Made by a program: the position numbers and the translations under genes
Notes under the pieces: model-generated
The model's database searches: none
Seen by the model: the letters and a program-made list of their open reading frames with translations, nothing else
What the model was told of the DNA's origin: nothing
Source of the DNA: Denitrovibrio sp.
GTDB lineage: Bacteria; Chrysiogenota; Deferribacteres; Deferribacterales; Geovibrionaceae
Reading direction: 5' to 3'
Assembly (NCBI GenBank): GCA_002869185.1
Contig: PKTN01000001.1
Coordinates: 744,001-808,000, forward strand
DNA length: 64,000 bases
Shown here: piece after piece, positions 18,320 through 27,375 of the stretch
Position numbering within the stretch: the first letter of the stretch is position 1
Layout: the number at the start of each line of letters is the position of its first letter

Positions 18320-18796
18320 TTAGTAATCCGCACGTAAGATATCAATCTGGGCTTTGATTGCTGACTCATCTACACATTTATCAGCTTTCTCTAAAAAATC
18401 TAGTGCTTTTGTATAATAACTCTTCTTTTCATTCTCATCAGATACATCAATAGCCTGTTCCATACTATTTAGAGCATTGCTCAAAAAGAAGCAAACCATA
18501 TAACGAATCTGTTTCGCCTTGTCATATTTCAGAGAAATCCTAAAAACGAAAACCAAAACAATCACATAAGGCACCCATACATACCACATAAAAGGGAGGT
18601 AAAGTAGATAGACCGTACATATCATAACCAATGTGAAAGTAAGTGCAACCATCATGCCAGGAACACCAACATAAAAAACTGGTTCCCTTTCACCTTTAGA
18701 ATTTTTCATCATTTTAAGTGATCTAAAGGAACCTTGTCGTTTATATCTTTTATTATATAGTTCATTTAATTCTTTAAATTCATCAAGTATTGTCAT
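18320..18796 (-). CDS. Small membrane protein of unknown function
   Basis: A 158-residue protein from the ATG at 18796, which has a GGTGG ribosome binding site; an earlier start at 18817 is possible. A basic N-terminus (NELYNKRYKRQGSFRSLKM) is followed by two adjacent membrane segments (about 47-66 and 71-90, GVPGMMVALTFTLVMICTVY and WVPYVIVLVFVF). The soluble C-terminal helical part (LSNALNSMEQAIDVSDENEK through ADKCVDESAIKAQIDILRADY) could be a partial TPR-like helical pair. No family recognised. It is divergently transcribed from the chemoreceptor at 18941. Confidence 0.55.
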   Translation of the reverse strand: MTILDEFKELNELYNKRYKRQGSFRSLKMMKNSKGEREPVFYVGVPGMMVALTFTLVMICTVYLLYLPFMWYVWVPYVIVLVFVFRISLKYDKAKQIRYMVCFFLSNALNSMEQAIDVSDENEKKSYYTKALDFLEKADKCVDESAIKAQIDILRADY

Positions 18797-18940
18797 TTTT
18801 TTACCACCAGTTAACAAAATTTCTTAATAACATCAATAGTTATAAGAAAAAATTCACATAACATTTCTTTTAAAAGTGACTTTGATTATAAAATAGTATA
18901 GTATGTTTGTAAATCTTATTCAGGTTCGAGGTTGAATATT

Positions 18941-20956
18941 ATGAGCATAAAGTTCAAATTGATTATGTCGTATCTAATGGTTACTGTATTCATTATAGTT
19001 TTATCCGTAGCATTTATCTCTTCCAGTAAAAAAGTCACAAGTTTCATCAACCATGAAATGATTGACATGCTAACTGATAGAGAGATAGCAAATGCTGTTA
19101 ACAACCAATTTAAGAATATTGTAATTTCACTTAAGAGTGCTCGTTCAAGTAATGACACTGATGAAATTGCAAAATTTAAATCAGAAACATTAAACAGCTT
19201 TTCCTTGATAAATAAGGCTCTTGCCAGAAAAGCTAATGATCCTAAGCTTAAGGAAGTTGCTTTAGAGAGTGACAACCTTAAAGTAAAAGCTGAAGAGTTT
19301 TTACAAACTAAGTCTGACTATGTTGCAACATCTAAAGAGATGGCTATCCTTTTTGATGATATGGATTCACTCTTTAGAAAACAGAAAGGATACCTCTTTG
19401 TTAGTAAGATGAATCTTGAGAAATTCGGTAAAAAATATAAAAACACATTAGCTTTTCTTGATCAGATGCTTGAAGCTCCGCTTGAGATCAAAGTGTATAT
19501 ATCAGAAATCGCAAATGCTAAAGACGCAATCGACGCAGAAGATGGTGTTTTCACACTTGTAAACTATGCGGAAGCACTAACTGAGATGACTAACGTTCTG
19601 CTGAAAGGTGGCGAGTATAAACATAATACTATAATCAGGATGAGCATACCTAAAATCCGAGAAAGGATGGAAATGCTTCTTACTGTGACAGAAGAGATGA
19701 TCGACTCTTCGGATACTCTACAAGCCACACGCCTTAAAGTTCTTGACCAACAGGCACAACTTGCAACTGAAATTTTAGAACTTGAAACTATAGTTGAACG
19801 TACTGAAAAAAATCTTAAAGCACTGACAAAAACTGCTAAAACAAATATGGATGCAGGAATAGTAAGCATTAACGCAATATCTTCCAAAACAATGACCACG
19901 ACAATTATACTTCTTGTTATAGTTCTGGTCTTGGCTGTTACTATTGGGCTATTCTCTGCTGGCAAGATCACTAAACCACTTACCAAAATCATGAATGTTG
20001 CCGAAAGTATCAAAGACGGTAATCTTATGTGTGGTGTTCTTATTCACGACTCATCTGATGAATTCGGTGCTCTAACAAATTCTATCAATAAAATGAAGCA
20101 GTCACTTTGTGAGCTGGTAGGAAATATTAAAACTAGTACAGATTATCTCAGCCAGACTAGTGACCAATCGACAGAGCTTATGCACAAGATGCATGACAAC
20201 CTAAACAATACAAATATGGAGATGGCAGCTGCTGCATCTGCTGCTGAAGAGCTATCATCCTCCACTGTAAATATCATTGAGAGCGTACAAGTTGGTATTA
20301 CTGAAGTACAGGAAGCAAAAGCGAAAGTACTCGAAGGTAACTCTGGGCTTCAGGTATCCATCGGTCAAGTAGGTAGTGTTGCAAGAAACCTTTCTGGTGT
20401 TGCAGAAAACCTCAACGAACTTAAAACTGCCAGTCAGGGCATTACAAATATCGTAAGTATCATCGTAGATATCGCAGAGCAAACCAACCTACTCGCACTT
20501 AACGCAGCGATAGAGGCTGCTAGAGCAGGAGAAGCAGGAAGAGGCTTCGCTGTTGTTGCTGATGAAGTTAGAAAGCTTGCTGAAAAAACTGGAACGTCTA
20601 CACAAGAGATATCCTCAATGGTTAGCTCTATACAAAGTAATGTTCAAGGTGTGGTTGATACTGTGCACGAAGGTATTGATGAAGTTGAGTCAAGTTCTAA
20701 ATCTATCACTATTGTTGGTGAGAATTTTGAGGATGTTGTTAGACAAATGGAATCTGCGGCAAATGCTGTTGAACCAATCCTTATGATCATAGAGCAGCAG
20801 AGTGAAGCAATATCCAACATTAAAGCTACTGTTACTAATGTTAGTCTCGCCTCAGAAGAGAGTAAAATGATCGTTGATGAAGTAAGTCAGTTTTCAGATA
20901 AACTCGCTGAGCTATCACACGACCTACAGAATAAAATCTCACATTTTCAATCATAA
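18941..20956 (+). CDS. Methyl-accepting chemotaxis protein (transmembrane)
   Basis: A 671-residue chemoreceptor. The first membrane segment is at about 5-25. A long, mostly helical periplasmic region (about 30-320) follows, then a second membrane segment ([20 protein letters not shown]), a HAMP domain starting [20 protein letters not shown], and the signalling hairpin with [20 protein letters not shown] and [17 protein letters not shown]. The TTG at 18932 is an alternative start, but the ATG at 18941 has better spacing to the AGG at 18929. The ligand cannot be predicted. It sits far from the chemotaxis operon. The ABC ATPase gene follows after three bases. Confidence 0.92.
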   Translation: MSIKFKLIMSYLMVTVFIIVLSVAFISSSKKVTSFINHEMIDMLTDREIANAVNNQFKNIVISLKSARSSNDTDEIAKFKSETLNSFSLINKALARKANDPKLKEVALESDNLKVKAEEFLQTKSDYVATSKEMAILFDDMDSLFRKQKGYLFVSKMNLEKFGKKYKNTLAFLDQMLEAPLEIKVYISEIANAKDAIDAEDGVFTLVNYAEALTEMTNVLLKGGEYKHNTIIRMSIPKIRERMEMLLTVTEEMIDSSDTLQATRLKVLDQQAQLATEILELETIVERTEKNLKALTKTAKTNMDAGIVSINAISSKTMTTTIILLVIVLVLAVTIGLFSAGKITKPLTKIMNVAESIKDGNLMCGVLIHDSSDEFGALTNSINKMKQSLCELVGNIKTSTDYLSQTSDQSTELMHKMHDNLNNTNMEMAAAASAAEELSSSTVNIIESVQVGITEVQEAKAKVLEGNSGLQVSIGQVGSVARNLSGVAENLNELKTASQGITNIVSIIVDIAEQTNLLALNAAIEAARAGEAGRGFAVVADEVRKLAEKTGTSTQEISSMVSSIQSNVQGVVDTVHEGIDEVESSSKSITIVGENFEDVVRQMESAANAVEPILMIIEQQSEAISNIKATVTNVSLASEESKMIVDEVSQFSDKLAELSHDLQNKISHFQS

Positions 20957-20959
20957 AAA

Positions 20960-21739
20960 ATGTCTGAGATAATTCTCCAGCTAAAAAAAATTTATAAACA
21001 TTACAGAGCCTTTGAAGGAATCTTCAAGGGCTCTTCTACTAATATCAAAGCGGTCGACGGTATCTCTATCGATATAATCAAAGGGCGTTCTCTCGGGATA
21101 GTTGGTGAATCTGGTAGTGGCAAAACGACACTGGCAAAGATCATCGCTGACATTATTAAGCCAGATTCTGGTGAAGTCCTATTTCATGGAGAAGAGATAT
21201 CTAACCTTAAAGATAAATACGGTCATTATCGCAAAAACGTTCAAGTCGTCTTTCAAGATCCATATCTCAGCCTTAATCCAAAACTTACGATATTCTCTGC
21301 AATGAAGGATGGTCTTAAAGTGCACGGTATAGAGGGCGATCCTAGAGAAATATGCGGAGAATACCTTGAGATGGTAGGCCTTGAAAAAGAACACCTAGAC
21401 AGATACCCGCACGAGTTCTCGGGTGGACAAAGACAAAGGGTTTCAATCGCACGAGCACTATCTCTTCAACCAGAGATTATTATCGCTGACGAGCCTGTAA
21501 GCTCACTTGATGTGTCGGTTCAAGCACAGATACTTAACATCTTAAAAAAATTAAAACTTGAAAATGGTGTCACTTTTATTCTAATATCCCATGACTTGGC
21601 TGTTGTCTCTTTTCTGTGCGATGATATTATCGTTATGCAAGATGGCACAATGATGGAATATGGCACTGTGGACAAGGTTCTCAATAGTCCTGAAAATGAA
21701 TATACCAAAGAGCTTATAGAAGCTTCAAACGGGTGGTAA
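20960..21739 (+). CDS. ABC transporter ATP-binding protein, oligopeptide/dipeptide (OppF/DppF) type
   Basis: A 259-residue ATPase with Walker A GESGSGKTT (49-57), Q-loop VVFQDPYLSLNPKLT, signature FSGGQRQRVSIARALS, Walker B IIIADEPVSSLD and an H-loop LISHDLAVV. The HYRAFEGIFKG insertion near the N-terminus and the FQDPYLSLNP loop place it with OppF/DppF. No permease, binding protein or OppD partner is nearby, so it is an orphan subunit here, wedged between a chemoreceptor and cysS. It may serve a transporter encoded elsewhere. Confidence 0.9.
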   Translation: MSEIILQLKKIYKHYRAFEGIFKGSSTNIKAVDGISIDIIKGRSLGIVGESGSGKTTLAKIIADIIKPDSGEVLFHGEEISNLKDKYGHYRKNVQVVFQDPYLSLNPKLTIFSAMKDGLKVHGIEGDPREICGEYLEMVGLEKEHLDRYPHEFSGGQRQRVSIARALSLQPEIIIADEPVSSLDVSVQAQILNILKKLKLENGVTFILISHDLAVVSFLCDDIIVMQDGTMMEYGTVDKVLNSPENEYTKELIEASNGW

Positions 21740-21740
21740 A

Positions 21741-23183
21741 ATGCTTAGAGTTTTTAATACACTTTCTAATACCAAAGAAGAATTCAAACCAATAAATGAA
21801 AACAAAGTAAATATGTATGTATGCGGTGTAACAGTTTATGACTTTTGCCACGTAGGACATGCTAGAAGTTCTGGTGTTTTCGATATAATACGCAGATACC
21901 TCCTACATAAAGGCTATGACGTAACCTTCGTAAAAAACTTCACAGATATCGACGATAAGATCATTAAAAGAAGCAACGAAGCAAATATTCCTTGGACTGA
22001 ACTGACTGCTAAGTTTATGGATGAACATAATGCAGATATGGACTCACTTAACATACTACGCCCTACTCATACGCCTAAAGCGACTGACTACATTAAGCAG
22101 ATGATTGAAATGTGTGAAACTCTTATAAATAAAGGGTTCGCCTACGAATCTAATGGAGATATATACTATCGTGTGCAAAAGTTTGAAGAGTACGGAAAGC
22201 TCTCACACAGAAAACTAGAAGACATGATGGCTGGAGCAAGGATAGAGGTAAACGATAATAAGGAAAACCCATTCGATTTTGTTCTTTGGAAGGCTGCAAA
22301 GCCTGGAGAACCTAGCTGGACAAGCCCTTGGGGCGAAGGAAGACCAGGCTGGCATATAGAATGTAGCGTCATGAGTGAGGATATCCTTGGACTTCCATTC
22401 GACATACACGGTGGCGGAAAAGATCTTGTATTCCCTCACCACGAAAATGAAATTGCTCAGTCTGAAGCAGCTTGTGGTTGCATGTTTTCAAAATATTGGA
22501 TCCATAACGGCTTCGTAAACGTAAACCAAGAGAAGATGTCAAAATCACTCGGCAACTTCTTTACTATAAGAGACGTCCTAAAAGAGTTCGATGCGGAGAT
22601 CGTAAGATACTTTCTCCTTACTACTCACTACAGAAGTTCACTAGACTTCTCGCAAGACCACCTTCTTGAAGCAGAGAAATCACTCAACAGAATCTATACT
22701 ATGCTTGATGAGCTTAATAGATTCAACCCTGGCAAGAAAGGGGTCGACGTTACTGCTGAAGCAGAAAAGATGGTTGAAACATTTATGCAGAAATTCGAAG
22801 CTGCCATGGATGATGACTTCAATACACCTGAAGCACTTGCAGCGATGTTTGAAGTTATTCGCGAAACGAATACGCTACTCGCATCTAAGCCTAATAAGAT
22901 TGGCTTCCCTGCTCTGCTCAAAGCTGTAGAAACTGTTTTTTGCGTCATAAAAAGTGTTCTAGGCGTAACAAAATACTCGCCAGAAGAATGGTTCAGAATC
23001 AACCTTTCCATCCCTGAAGATGAACTTAATGCAAAGATTCAAGCAAGAACAGATGCTAAAAAGAATAAAGACTTTGCAACAGCAGACAATATAAGAAATG
23101 AGTTATTGGAAGTTGGAATTGAGCTTCAGGATACTATTGACGGAACTATCTACAGAGCATCAAAGATCAGAACATTCTCCTAA
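21741..23183 (+). CDS. cysS: Cysteinyl-tRNA synthetase
   Basis: A 480-residue class I synthetase with the zinc-binding Cys28 in YVCGVTVYDFCHVGHARS, the HIGH-type motif HVGH at 37-40, WHIECSVMSEDIL, DIHGGGKDLVFPHHENE, and KMSKS at 265-269. The C-terminal region carries ARTDAKKNKDFATADNIRNELLEVGIELQDT, the conserved Cys-RS tail. Its ATG follows the ABC ATPase stop by one base, and a hairpin terminator follows. Confidence 0.97.
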   Translation: MLRVFNTLSNTKEEFKPINENKVNMYVCGVTVYDFCHVGHARSSGVFDIIRRYLLHKGYDVTFVKNFTDIDDKIIKRSNEANIPWTELTAKFMDEHNADMDSLNILRPTHTPKATDYIKQMIEMCETLINKGFAYESNGDIYYRVQKFEEYGKLSHRKLEDMMAGARIEVNDNKENPFDFVLWKAAKPGEPSWTSPWGEGRPGWHIECSVMSEDILGLPFDIHGGGKDLVFPHHENEIAQSEAACGCMFSKYWIHNGFVNVNQEKMSKSLGNFFTIRDVLKEFDAEIVRYFLLTTHYRSSLDFSQDHLLEAEKSLNRIYTMLDELNRFNPGKKGVDVTAEAEKMVETFMQKFEAAMDDDFNTPEALAAMFEVIRETNTLLASKPNKIGFPALLKAVETVFCVIKSVLGVTKYSPEEWFRINLSIPEDELNAKIQARTDAKKNKDFATADNIRNELLEVGIELQDTIDGTIYRASKIRTFS

Positions 23184-23193
23184 TAAACAAGAA

Positions 23194-23217
23194 AAGGCAG
23201 GCGTTAAAACCTGCCTT
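23194..23217 (+). terminator. Probable terminator after cysS
   Basis: AAGGCAGG and CCTGCCTT form a perfect 8-bp stem around CGTTAAAA, 11 bp after the cysS stop. The T-run is weak (TTCCCTATT), so termination may be partial. Confidence 0.65.
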
Positions 23218-23346
23218 CCCTATTATCCATCTAAACCTACAGGGGATATATAAAGGGCTTTTCACCCCACGAATTATTATGTTTGTATTATAAAGATAAC
23301 CTAGAAGTCGAATAGTTCAATATGAAATAGTAAAGATTTTTTTTGA

Positions 23347-24561
23347 TTAAGAAATTTTATTTAGTCCATCAATATATTTATAAATTTCATCAGGGATTTC
23401 GATCTTTTCAGGATTTACAGGACCAATAATTTTTCTTTCATTAACCGTGTTTTTAGAAAGATCAACAGACTTGACAGGCAGTTTATCACCAGCCTTATTA
23501 GTAAAAATAAGCACAACAGGTTCCGTTGGTTTATTTATATTAGCTTTACCTATTACAGCAAGTTCATTAGTATTCATTAAAACAAGTGAACCAACAGGGT
23601 AAATACCGATATTCATTATAAAAAATTCAAAAACCTTTTTATTGATATGAGAATCAGCCCATTTAAACATAAGCTTAAGAGCTGATGGCGGTTCCATACC
23701 TTTATGATAAACTCTGTAGCTAGTGATCGCATCATAAATATCTACAACAGCACCAATCTTCCCCTCTATACTGATCTCATTATCCTTGAGCCCTCTAGGA
23801 TAACCAGAACCATCAAATCTCTCATGGTGCTCATATGCCAAACGAAGCATATCTGATGGGAGCCCCTGCTTCTTAAGAAAATCATACCCGAACTGGACGT
23901 GGTTCTTCATTATCGCAAATTCGTCATCAGTGAATTTGCCAGGTTTATTAAGAATTTCAGAAGGAACGAGCATCTTGCCAACGTCGTGTAGAATACCTGC
24001 ATTTGCAATACGCTGTACTTCTGTCGCATCCATACCTAAATGGGAAGCTAAACTTGCTGCATATACACTAACGTTCATAGAGTGTTGGAAAGTATAGTCA
24101 TCGTGCTGTTTTAGCTTTGTAACGCTACATAGCACGCCTTTATTGCGCATAGTAAGCTCAGCGACATTCTCAGCAACGTTTTTTATTGCACCAGAATTAA
24201 ACATCTTTCCAGCGCGTACGTCGTCAAGGACACCTCTGACTATTTTTATTGATTCTTTATAGATATCATTTGCAGAGTTAAAATCTTCGATATTGATATG
24301 ATTATCAGGTAGATTTTCCTGAATCTCTTCGATCAGTTCTTTTGTATCACCGCTAAATACTTTTTCGACCTTTTTCTGTTCATCAGAAACAGCTTCAATA
24401 TAAACATACTCTATATCGTTTTCAGCTATTTTACTAATAGTAGCTTGATTCTTAATAACAAACTTATGCTTAATGAAACCTGTCTCAAGCCAAGGCCTGT
24501 CAAATTTAAGAACTTTATCGCCAACTTTAAGGTCTTTAGTAAATACTTTTTTCATGATCAC
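23347..24561 (-). CDS. HD-GYP domain protein with N-terminal DUF3391-like region
   Basis: A 404-residue protein. The N-terminal part (about 1-130) starts KVFTKDLKVGDKVLKFDRPW and resembles the DUF3391 domain that often precedes HD-GYP. The HD-GYP domain (about 150-340) has GILHDVGKMLVPSEILNKPG and YEHHERFDGSGYPRGL with all expected metal-binding residues and the GYP motif. It should hydrolyse cyclic-di-GMP in the cytoplasm. The GTG at 24561 has better spacing to an upstream AAGGA than the ATG two codons later. It has no receiver domain, unlike the HD-GYP protein at 32205. Confidence 0.9.
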   Translation of the reverse strand: MIMKKVFTKDLKVGDKVLKFDRPWLETGFIKHKFVIKNQATISKIAENDIEYVYIEAVSDEQKKVEKVFSGDTKELIEEIQENLPDNHINIEDFNSANDIYKESIKIVRGVLDDVRAGKMFNSGAIKNVAENVAELTMRNKGVLCSVTKLKQHDDYTFQHSMNVSVYAASLASHLGMDATEVQRIANAGILHDVGKMLVPSEILNKPGKFTDDEFAIMKNHVQFGYDFLKKQGLPSDMLRLAYEHHERFDGSGYPRGLKDNEISIEGKIGAVVDIYDAITSYRVYHKGMEPPSALKLMFKWADSHINKKVFEFFIMNIGIYPVGSLVLMNTNELAVIGKANINKPTEPVVLIFTNKAGDKLPVKSVDLSKNTVNERKIIGPVNPEKIEIPDEIYKYIDGLNKIS

Positions 24562-24622
24562 CGAATGTCCTTGTGTATATGGTGACAGTATAATTTAAGT
24601 ATACAATTAAAGGAAGAAACAT

Positions 24623-25297
24623 TTACTCATGGGTGTGAACTTCCTCAAATTGTGTCCGAATAAACTGCCAACCGTTATAAACGTGTGTTTCAACAATCTC
24701 TTCAACGCTCTTTTCATCCTTAGCTTCAAAGGCGGCTATGAGTTTGTCGTGTTCTTCGTTCACTTTTCTAGTTCTGCCCTCAGTGGTAAATGAATAAACA
24801 GTTGCCCTTTTAAACTGTTGTTGCAGTCCTTCGAGCATTTTAATAAGTCTTTCATTATTGCATTTGTAAATAAATAAATTATGGAAATCATAGTTCCAAT
24901 TAATAAGTTGTGTAACACCTTTAGATGAACCTACAGCCATCTTCACAGCTAGCTCCTTCATCTTATCGATATCGCTCTTTTCTAAAAAACTGACCGCTAG
25001 CTTTGACGCAAGTGGTTCTAAATTCATCTTAATCACAAAGATATCATCTATATCTTTTCTTGTCAGAGTTGTAACAACCGCACCCCTTCTAGGGATGATC
25101 TCAATAAACCCTTCCATCTCAAGCAAACGTAGTGCTTCTCTAATAGGTGTTCTGGAGATGCCCATCATTTCAGATAGCTTAGGCTCCACTAAACGCTCAC
25201 CAGGCTTTATTATACCTTTGATAATGTTGTTGCGTATCGTGAGAGCGATCTTCTCACTAAGTGGCGTATTATCAATATTGATATCTTTGACACCCAT
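24623..25297 (-). CDS. GntR-family transcriptional regulator (FadR subfamily, FCD domain), copy 2
   Basis: A 224-residue regulator with a winged helix: RNNIIKGIIKPGERLVEPKLSEMMGISRTPIREALRLLEMEGFI, then EIIPRRGAVVTTL. The FCD ligand-binding domain follows (about 85-210). It is closely similar to the upstream neighbour at 25313 over the whole length, so the two are tandem paralogues. Only 15 bp separate them, so they are probably co-transcribed. The ligand is unknown; FCD regulators typically bind carboxylic acids. Confidence 0.9.
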   Translation of the reverse strand: MGVKDINIDNTPLSEKIALTIRNNIIKGIIKPGERLVEPKLSEMMGISRTPIREALRLLEMEGFIEIIPRRGAVVTTLTRKDIDDIFVIKMNLEPLASKLAVSFLEKSDIDKMKELAVKMAVGSSKGVTQLINWNYDFHNLFIYKCNNERLIKMLEGLQQQFKRATVYSFTTEGRTRKVNEEHDKLIAAFEAKDEKSVEEIVETHVYNGWQFIRTQFEEVHTHE

Positions 25298-25312
25298 TTC
25301 AAGTTACCTCTA

Positions 25313-25981
25313 TTAGTTGCTATTAATTTTATCTTTAAGAAATTCCCAACCACTAATAATGTGATTCCTGACTGACTTCTCAGCCAAATCAGGATCTTTA
25401 GAAACAAAAGCATCGATTATCTTCTTGTGTTCGACAACAGCCAGAGCAGCTCTTCCAGCATCTGAGACAAGCATAGTCTTCAGTCTTTGGAAATTTTTTG
25501 AAAGGCTATCTAAAATATCAAAAAGTTTTTCATTACCTGATGCGGCAATAAAAATATTATGAAAATCAATATTATCTTTAAGATATTCGTCAGTTACACT
25601 TGGATTTTTCTCTGCAATATCTCTAAATTTCTTATTAATATTAATAAGAGTTTCTAGCTGGTCTTCAGTCATATTAACAACAGCTTGTCTAGCTGCTAAA
25701 CCTTCAAGATTTGCCTTTATAGCATAAAGGTCATCGATATCTTTAATGGTTAGTTCTTTAACAATAGCTCCACGTCTCGGAACGATTTCAATAAACCCTT
25801 CACTTTCAAGTTGCCTTAAGGCTTCTCTGATAGGGGTTCTTGAAATCCCAAGATTTTTCGCTAGCGTTGGTTCAACCAGTCTTTCGCCGTTTCTATATAC
25901 ACCCTTGATGATATCTGCACGAATCTTGTCAGCTATCTTCTCTCTGAGTGGTTTGCTTTCGATAAATACTTCTTGGCTCAC
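25313..25981 (-). CDS. GntR-family transcriptional regulator (FadR subfamily, FCD domain), copy 1
   Basis: A 222-residue regulator starting MSQEVFIESKPLREKIADKI. The winged helix carries GERLVEPTLAKNLGISRTPIREALRQLESEGFI and the wing PRRGAIVKEL; the FCD domain spans about 85-210. It lies immediately upstream of a second copy. A GTATAC-rich palindromic stretch lies about 50 bp before its start, fitting autoregulation. No metabolic gene is adjacent on this strand, so the target pathway is not evident. Confidence 0.9.
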   Translation of the reverse strand: MSQEVFIESKPLREKIADKIRADIIKGVYRNGERLVEPTLAKNLGISRTPIREALRQLESEGFIEIVPRRGAIVKELTIKDIDDLYAIKANLEGLAARQAVVNMTEDQLETLININKKFRDIAEKNPSVTDEYLKDNIDFHNIFIAASGNEKLFDILDSLSKNFQRLKTMLVSDAGRAALAVVEHKKIIDAFVSKDPDLAEKSVRNHIISGWEFLKDKINSN

Positions 25982-26029
25982 ACATAAACCTCTTGTTAAA
26001 ACAAGAAAAATTGTTTCTTCTCAGTACAC

Positions 26030-26044
26030 AGTATACTGTATACA
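26030..26044. promoter_or_regulatory. Candidate GntR operator (overlapping GTATAC palindromes)
   Basis: AGTATACTGTATACA at 26030-26044 contains two overlapping eight-base palindromes, AGTATACT and TGTATACA. FCD-type GntR regulators commonly bind a short TGTATACA-like palindrome. A further GTATAC lies at 24599-24604, downstream of the second gntR copy and in front of the HD-GYP gene. Position about 50 bp upstream of the first gntR suggests autoregulation; HD-GYP could be a second target. Confidence 0.45.
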
Positions 26045-26162
26045 TCACAAAATATAGCCGTTATTTTTTGCTTAGTCAATTGCTATTAACAGTGAATGGG
26101 TAAAATAAAATGACTTTATGAAATTAAATTCATTAAAAGTAAAACTAATTTAACACTAAAAA

Positions 26163-26510
26163 AGAAAGAATACCTATAAGCCGGATCCTGTTATCTCCAG
26201 TCATTTATCTAGGCTATGAATTACTCCATAGCTCAAGCTGCCTACCCGCAGGTCTTAAAAAGCGGGCCGCTTCAAGTAACCTGCCTATTTGGCATTGCAC
26301 CGAGTGAGGTTTACCTAGCCTGTGCTGTTACCAGCATCAGCGGTGGTCTCTTACACCACCGTTTCACCCTTACCGTTAATAAACGGCGGTTTATTTCTGT
26401 GGCACTGTCTCTGACTCACGTCAGGCTGATGTTATCAGCCACCCTGCCCTTTGGTGTCCGGACTTTCCTCTCGTGCTCGAAAGCACCAGCGACTGAACGG
26501 TCTTCTTTCG
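26163..26510 (-). ncRNA. rnpB: RNase P RNA (type A)
   Basis: The minus strand contains the hallmark core GAGGAAAGTCCGGAC near the 5' end (complement about 26455-26473) and the conserved 3' segment GATAACAGGATCCGGCTTAT. The 5' terminus GAAAGAAGACC (26499-26509) pairs with GGTATTCTTTC (26164-26174) to form the P1 helix, which sets the ends. The run TTTTTT follows on the minus strand. Many paired arms are visible, such as GGTGGT/ACCACC. This RNA is the catalytic part of RNase P, which matures tRNA 5' ends. Upstream on the minus strand TACAAT is a candidate -10. Confidence 0.95.
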
Positions 26511-26635
26511 GTTCATATAATTGTACATCCTGAGCTTTTTTACAAGTATATTTACAAGCGACTACCAATAAACTCTAAATAGTAGTAAAATGCGTTATGT
26601 TTTAAATCAGTGTTCTAGAAAGAGACTTATTAGAG

Positions 26636-26962
26636 ATGAAAGCTACCACTCTATATAAGTATGGAAAAAAAGTTGAACTTGCAGAGGAGATGTATCATCA
26701 AAAAGTCGCCCTATTAGAGCGTCAAAAAAAAATCCTAAACAGACTAAAAACCACACAAATCATCAAAACAGGCTGGTTTCAAAAAAAGAGACAGCTAGAG
26801 CTAACCGAAAGACTCCAATGTAAAGTCGATCGAAATGAGATCATTGTTAAAAAGTTACTAAAGCTTAAAGATAAATATATAGAGGACTTCAAATACCAGC
26901 GAGAGGCGTGCGGGCTCATAGATCACACATTTATCGACAAATTCTACGAAGACAAAGCATAA
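26636..26962 (+). CDS. Small helical protein of unknown function
   Basis: A 108-residue, strongly basic and helical protein: VELAEEMYHQKVALLERQKKILNRLKTTQ, then KKRQLELTERLQCKVDRNEIIVKKLLKLK. Heptad-like hydrophobic spacing suggests a coiled coil. There is no signal peptide or membrane segment, and the family is not recognised. The ribosome binding site is weak (AGAGATG context). It lies between rnpB (opposite strand) and the small gene at 27057. Confidence 0.5.
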   Translation: MKATTLYKYGKKVELAEEMYHQKVALLERQKKILNRLKTTQIIKTGWFQKKRQLELTERLQCKVDRNEIIVKKLLKLKDKYIEDFKYQREACGLIDHTFIDKFYEDKA

Positions 26963-27056
26963 CTCACTATTAAATTCTAAATTATTTCTTTTTTCTAACC
27001 CTTATTATTCAAGTATTTCAATTAGTTTCCGATTTTAACTATATAAGGAGGACGTC

Positions 27057-27269
27057 ATGGAAATAAGTATGATACCACCTGTAGGACCATTTAAAGTTCA
27101 AAGATCGGACGGAAAAGAGCCAGAAAGAAAGAAATATTTCCACGTAAAAGGTAAGATTGAAGCAGTGGTTAATGAAAACGGTAAGTATGTCATCACAGTA
27201 ACGTCAGAAGAGCCTTCATTTAAAGTGGAAGGGTTAGCTGGTGAGCTTGTTTTACTGTCCAGCTTATAA
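27057..27269 (+). CDS. Small protein of unknown function (70 residues)
   Basis: It starts MEISMIPPVGPFKVQRSDGK after a strong AAGGAGG six bases upstream, so translation is likely. The rest (FHVKGKIEAVVNENGKYVITVTSEEPSFKVEGLAGELVLLSSL) reads as alternating beta strands. No family is recognised. A hairpin, AATAGGCA (27290-27297) with TGCCTATT (27309-27316), follows the stop and may act as a weak terminator before sdaA. Confidence 0.55.
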   Translation: MEISMIPPVGPFKVQRSDGKEPERKKYFHVKGKIEAVVNENGKYVITVTSEEPSFKVEGLAGELVLLSSL

Positions 27270-27375
27270 GAAAAAAATCTATTCTATTTAATAGGCACGG
27301 GTAAGCTATGCCTATTTCCCTGTAAATTCCTCTCAAAATATATATAATAGTACTATTATTATGCATGGAGTATTT

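Noticed and set aside
26216..26533. Plus-strand open frame of 105 codons
   Set aside because: It is antisense to the RNase P RNA gene and has no protein-like features; the RNA structure explains the sequence.
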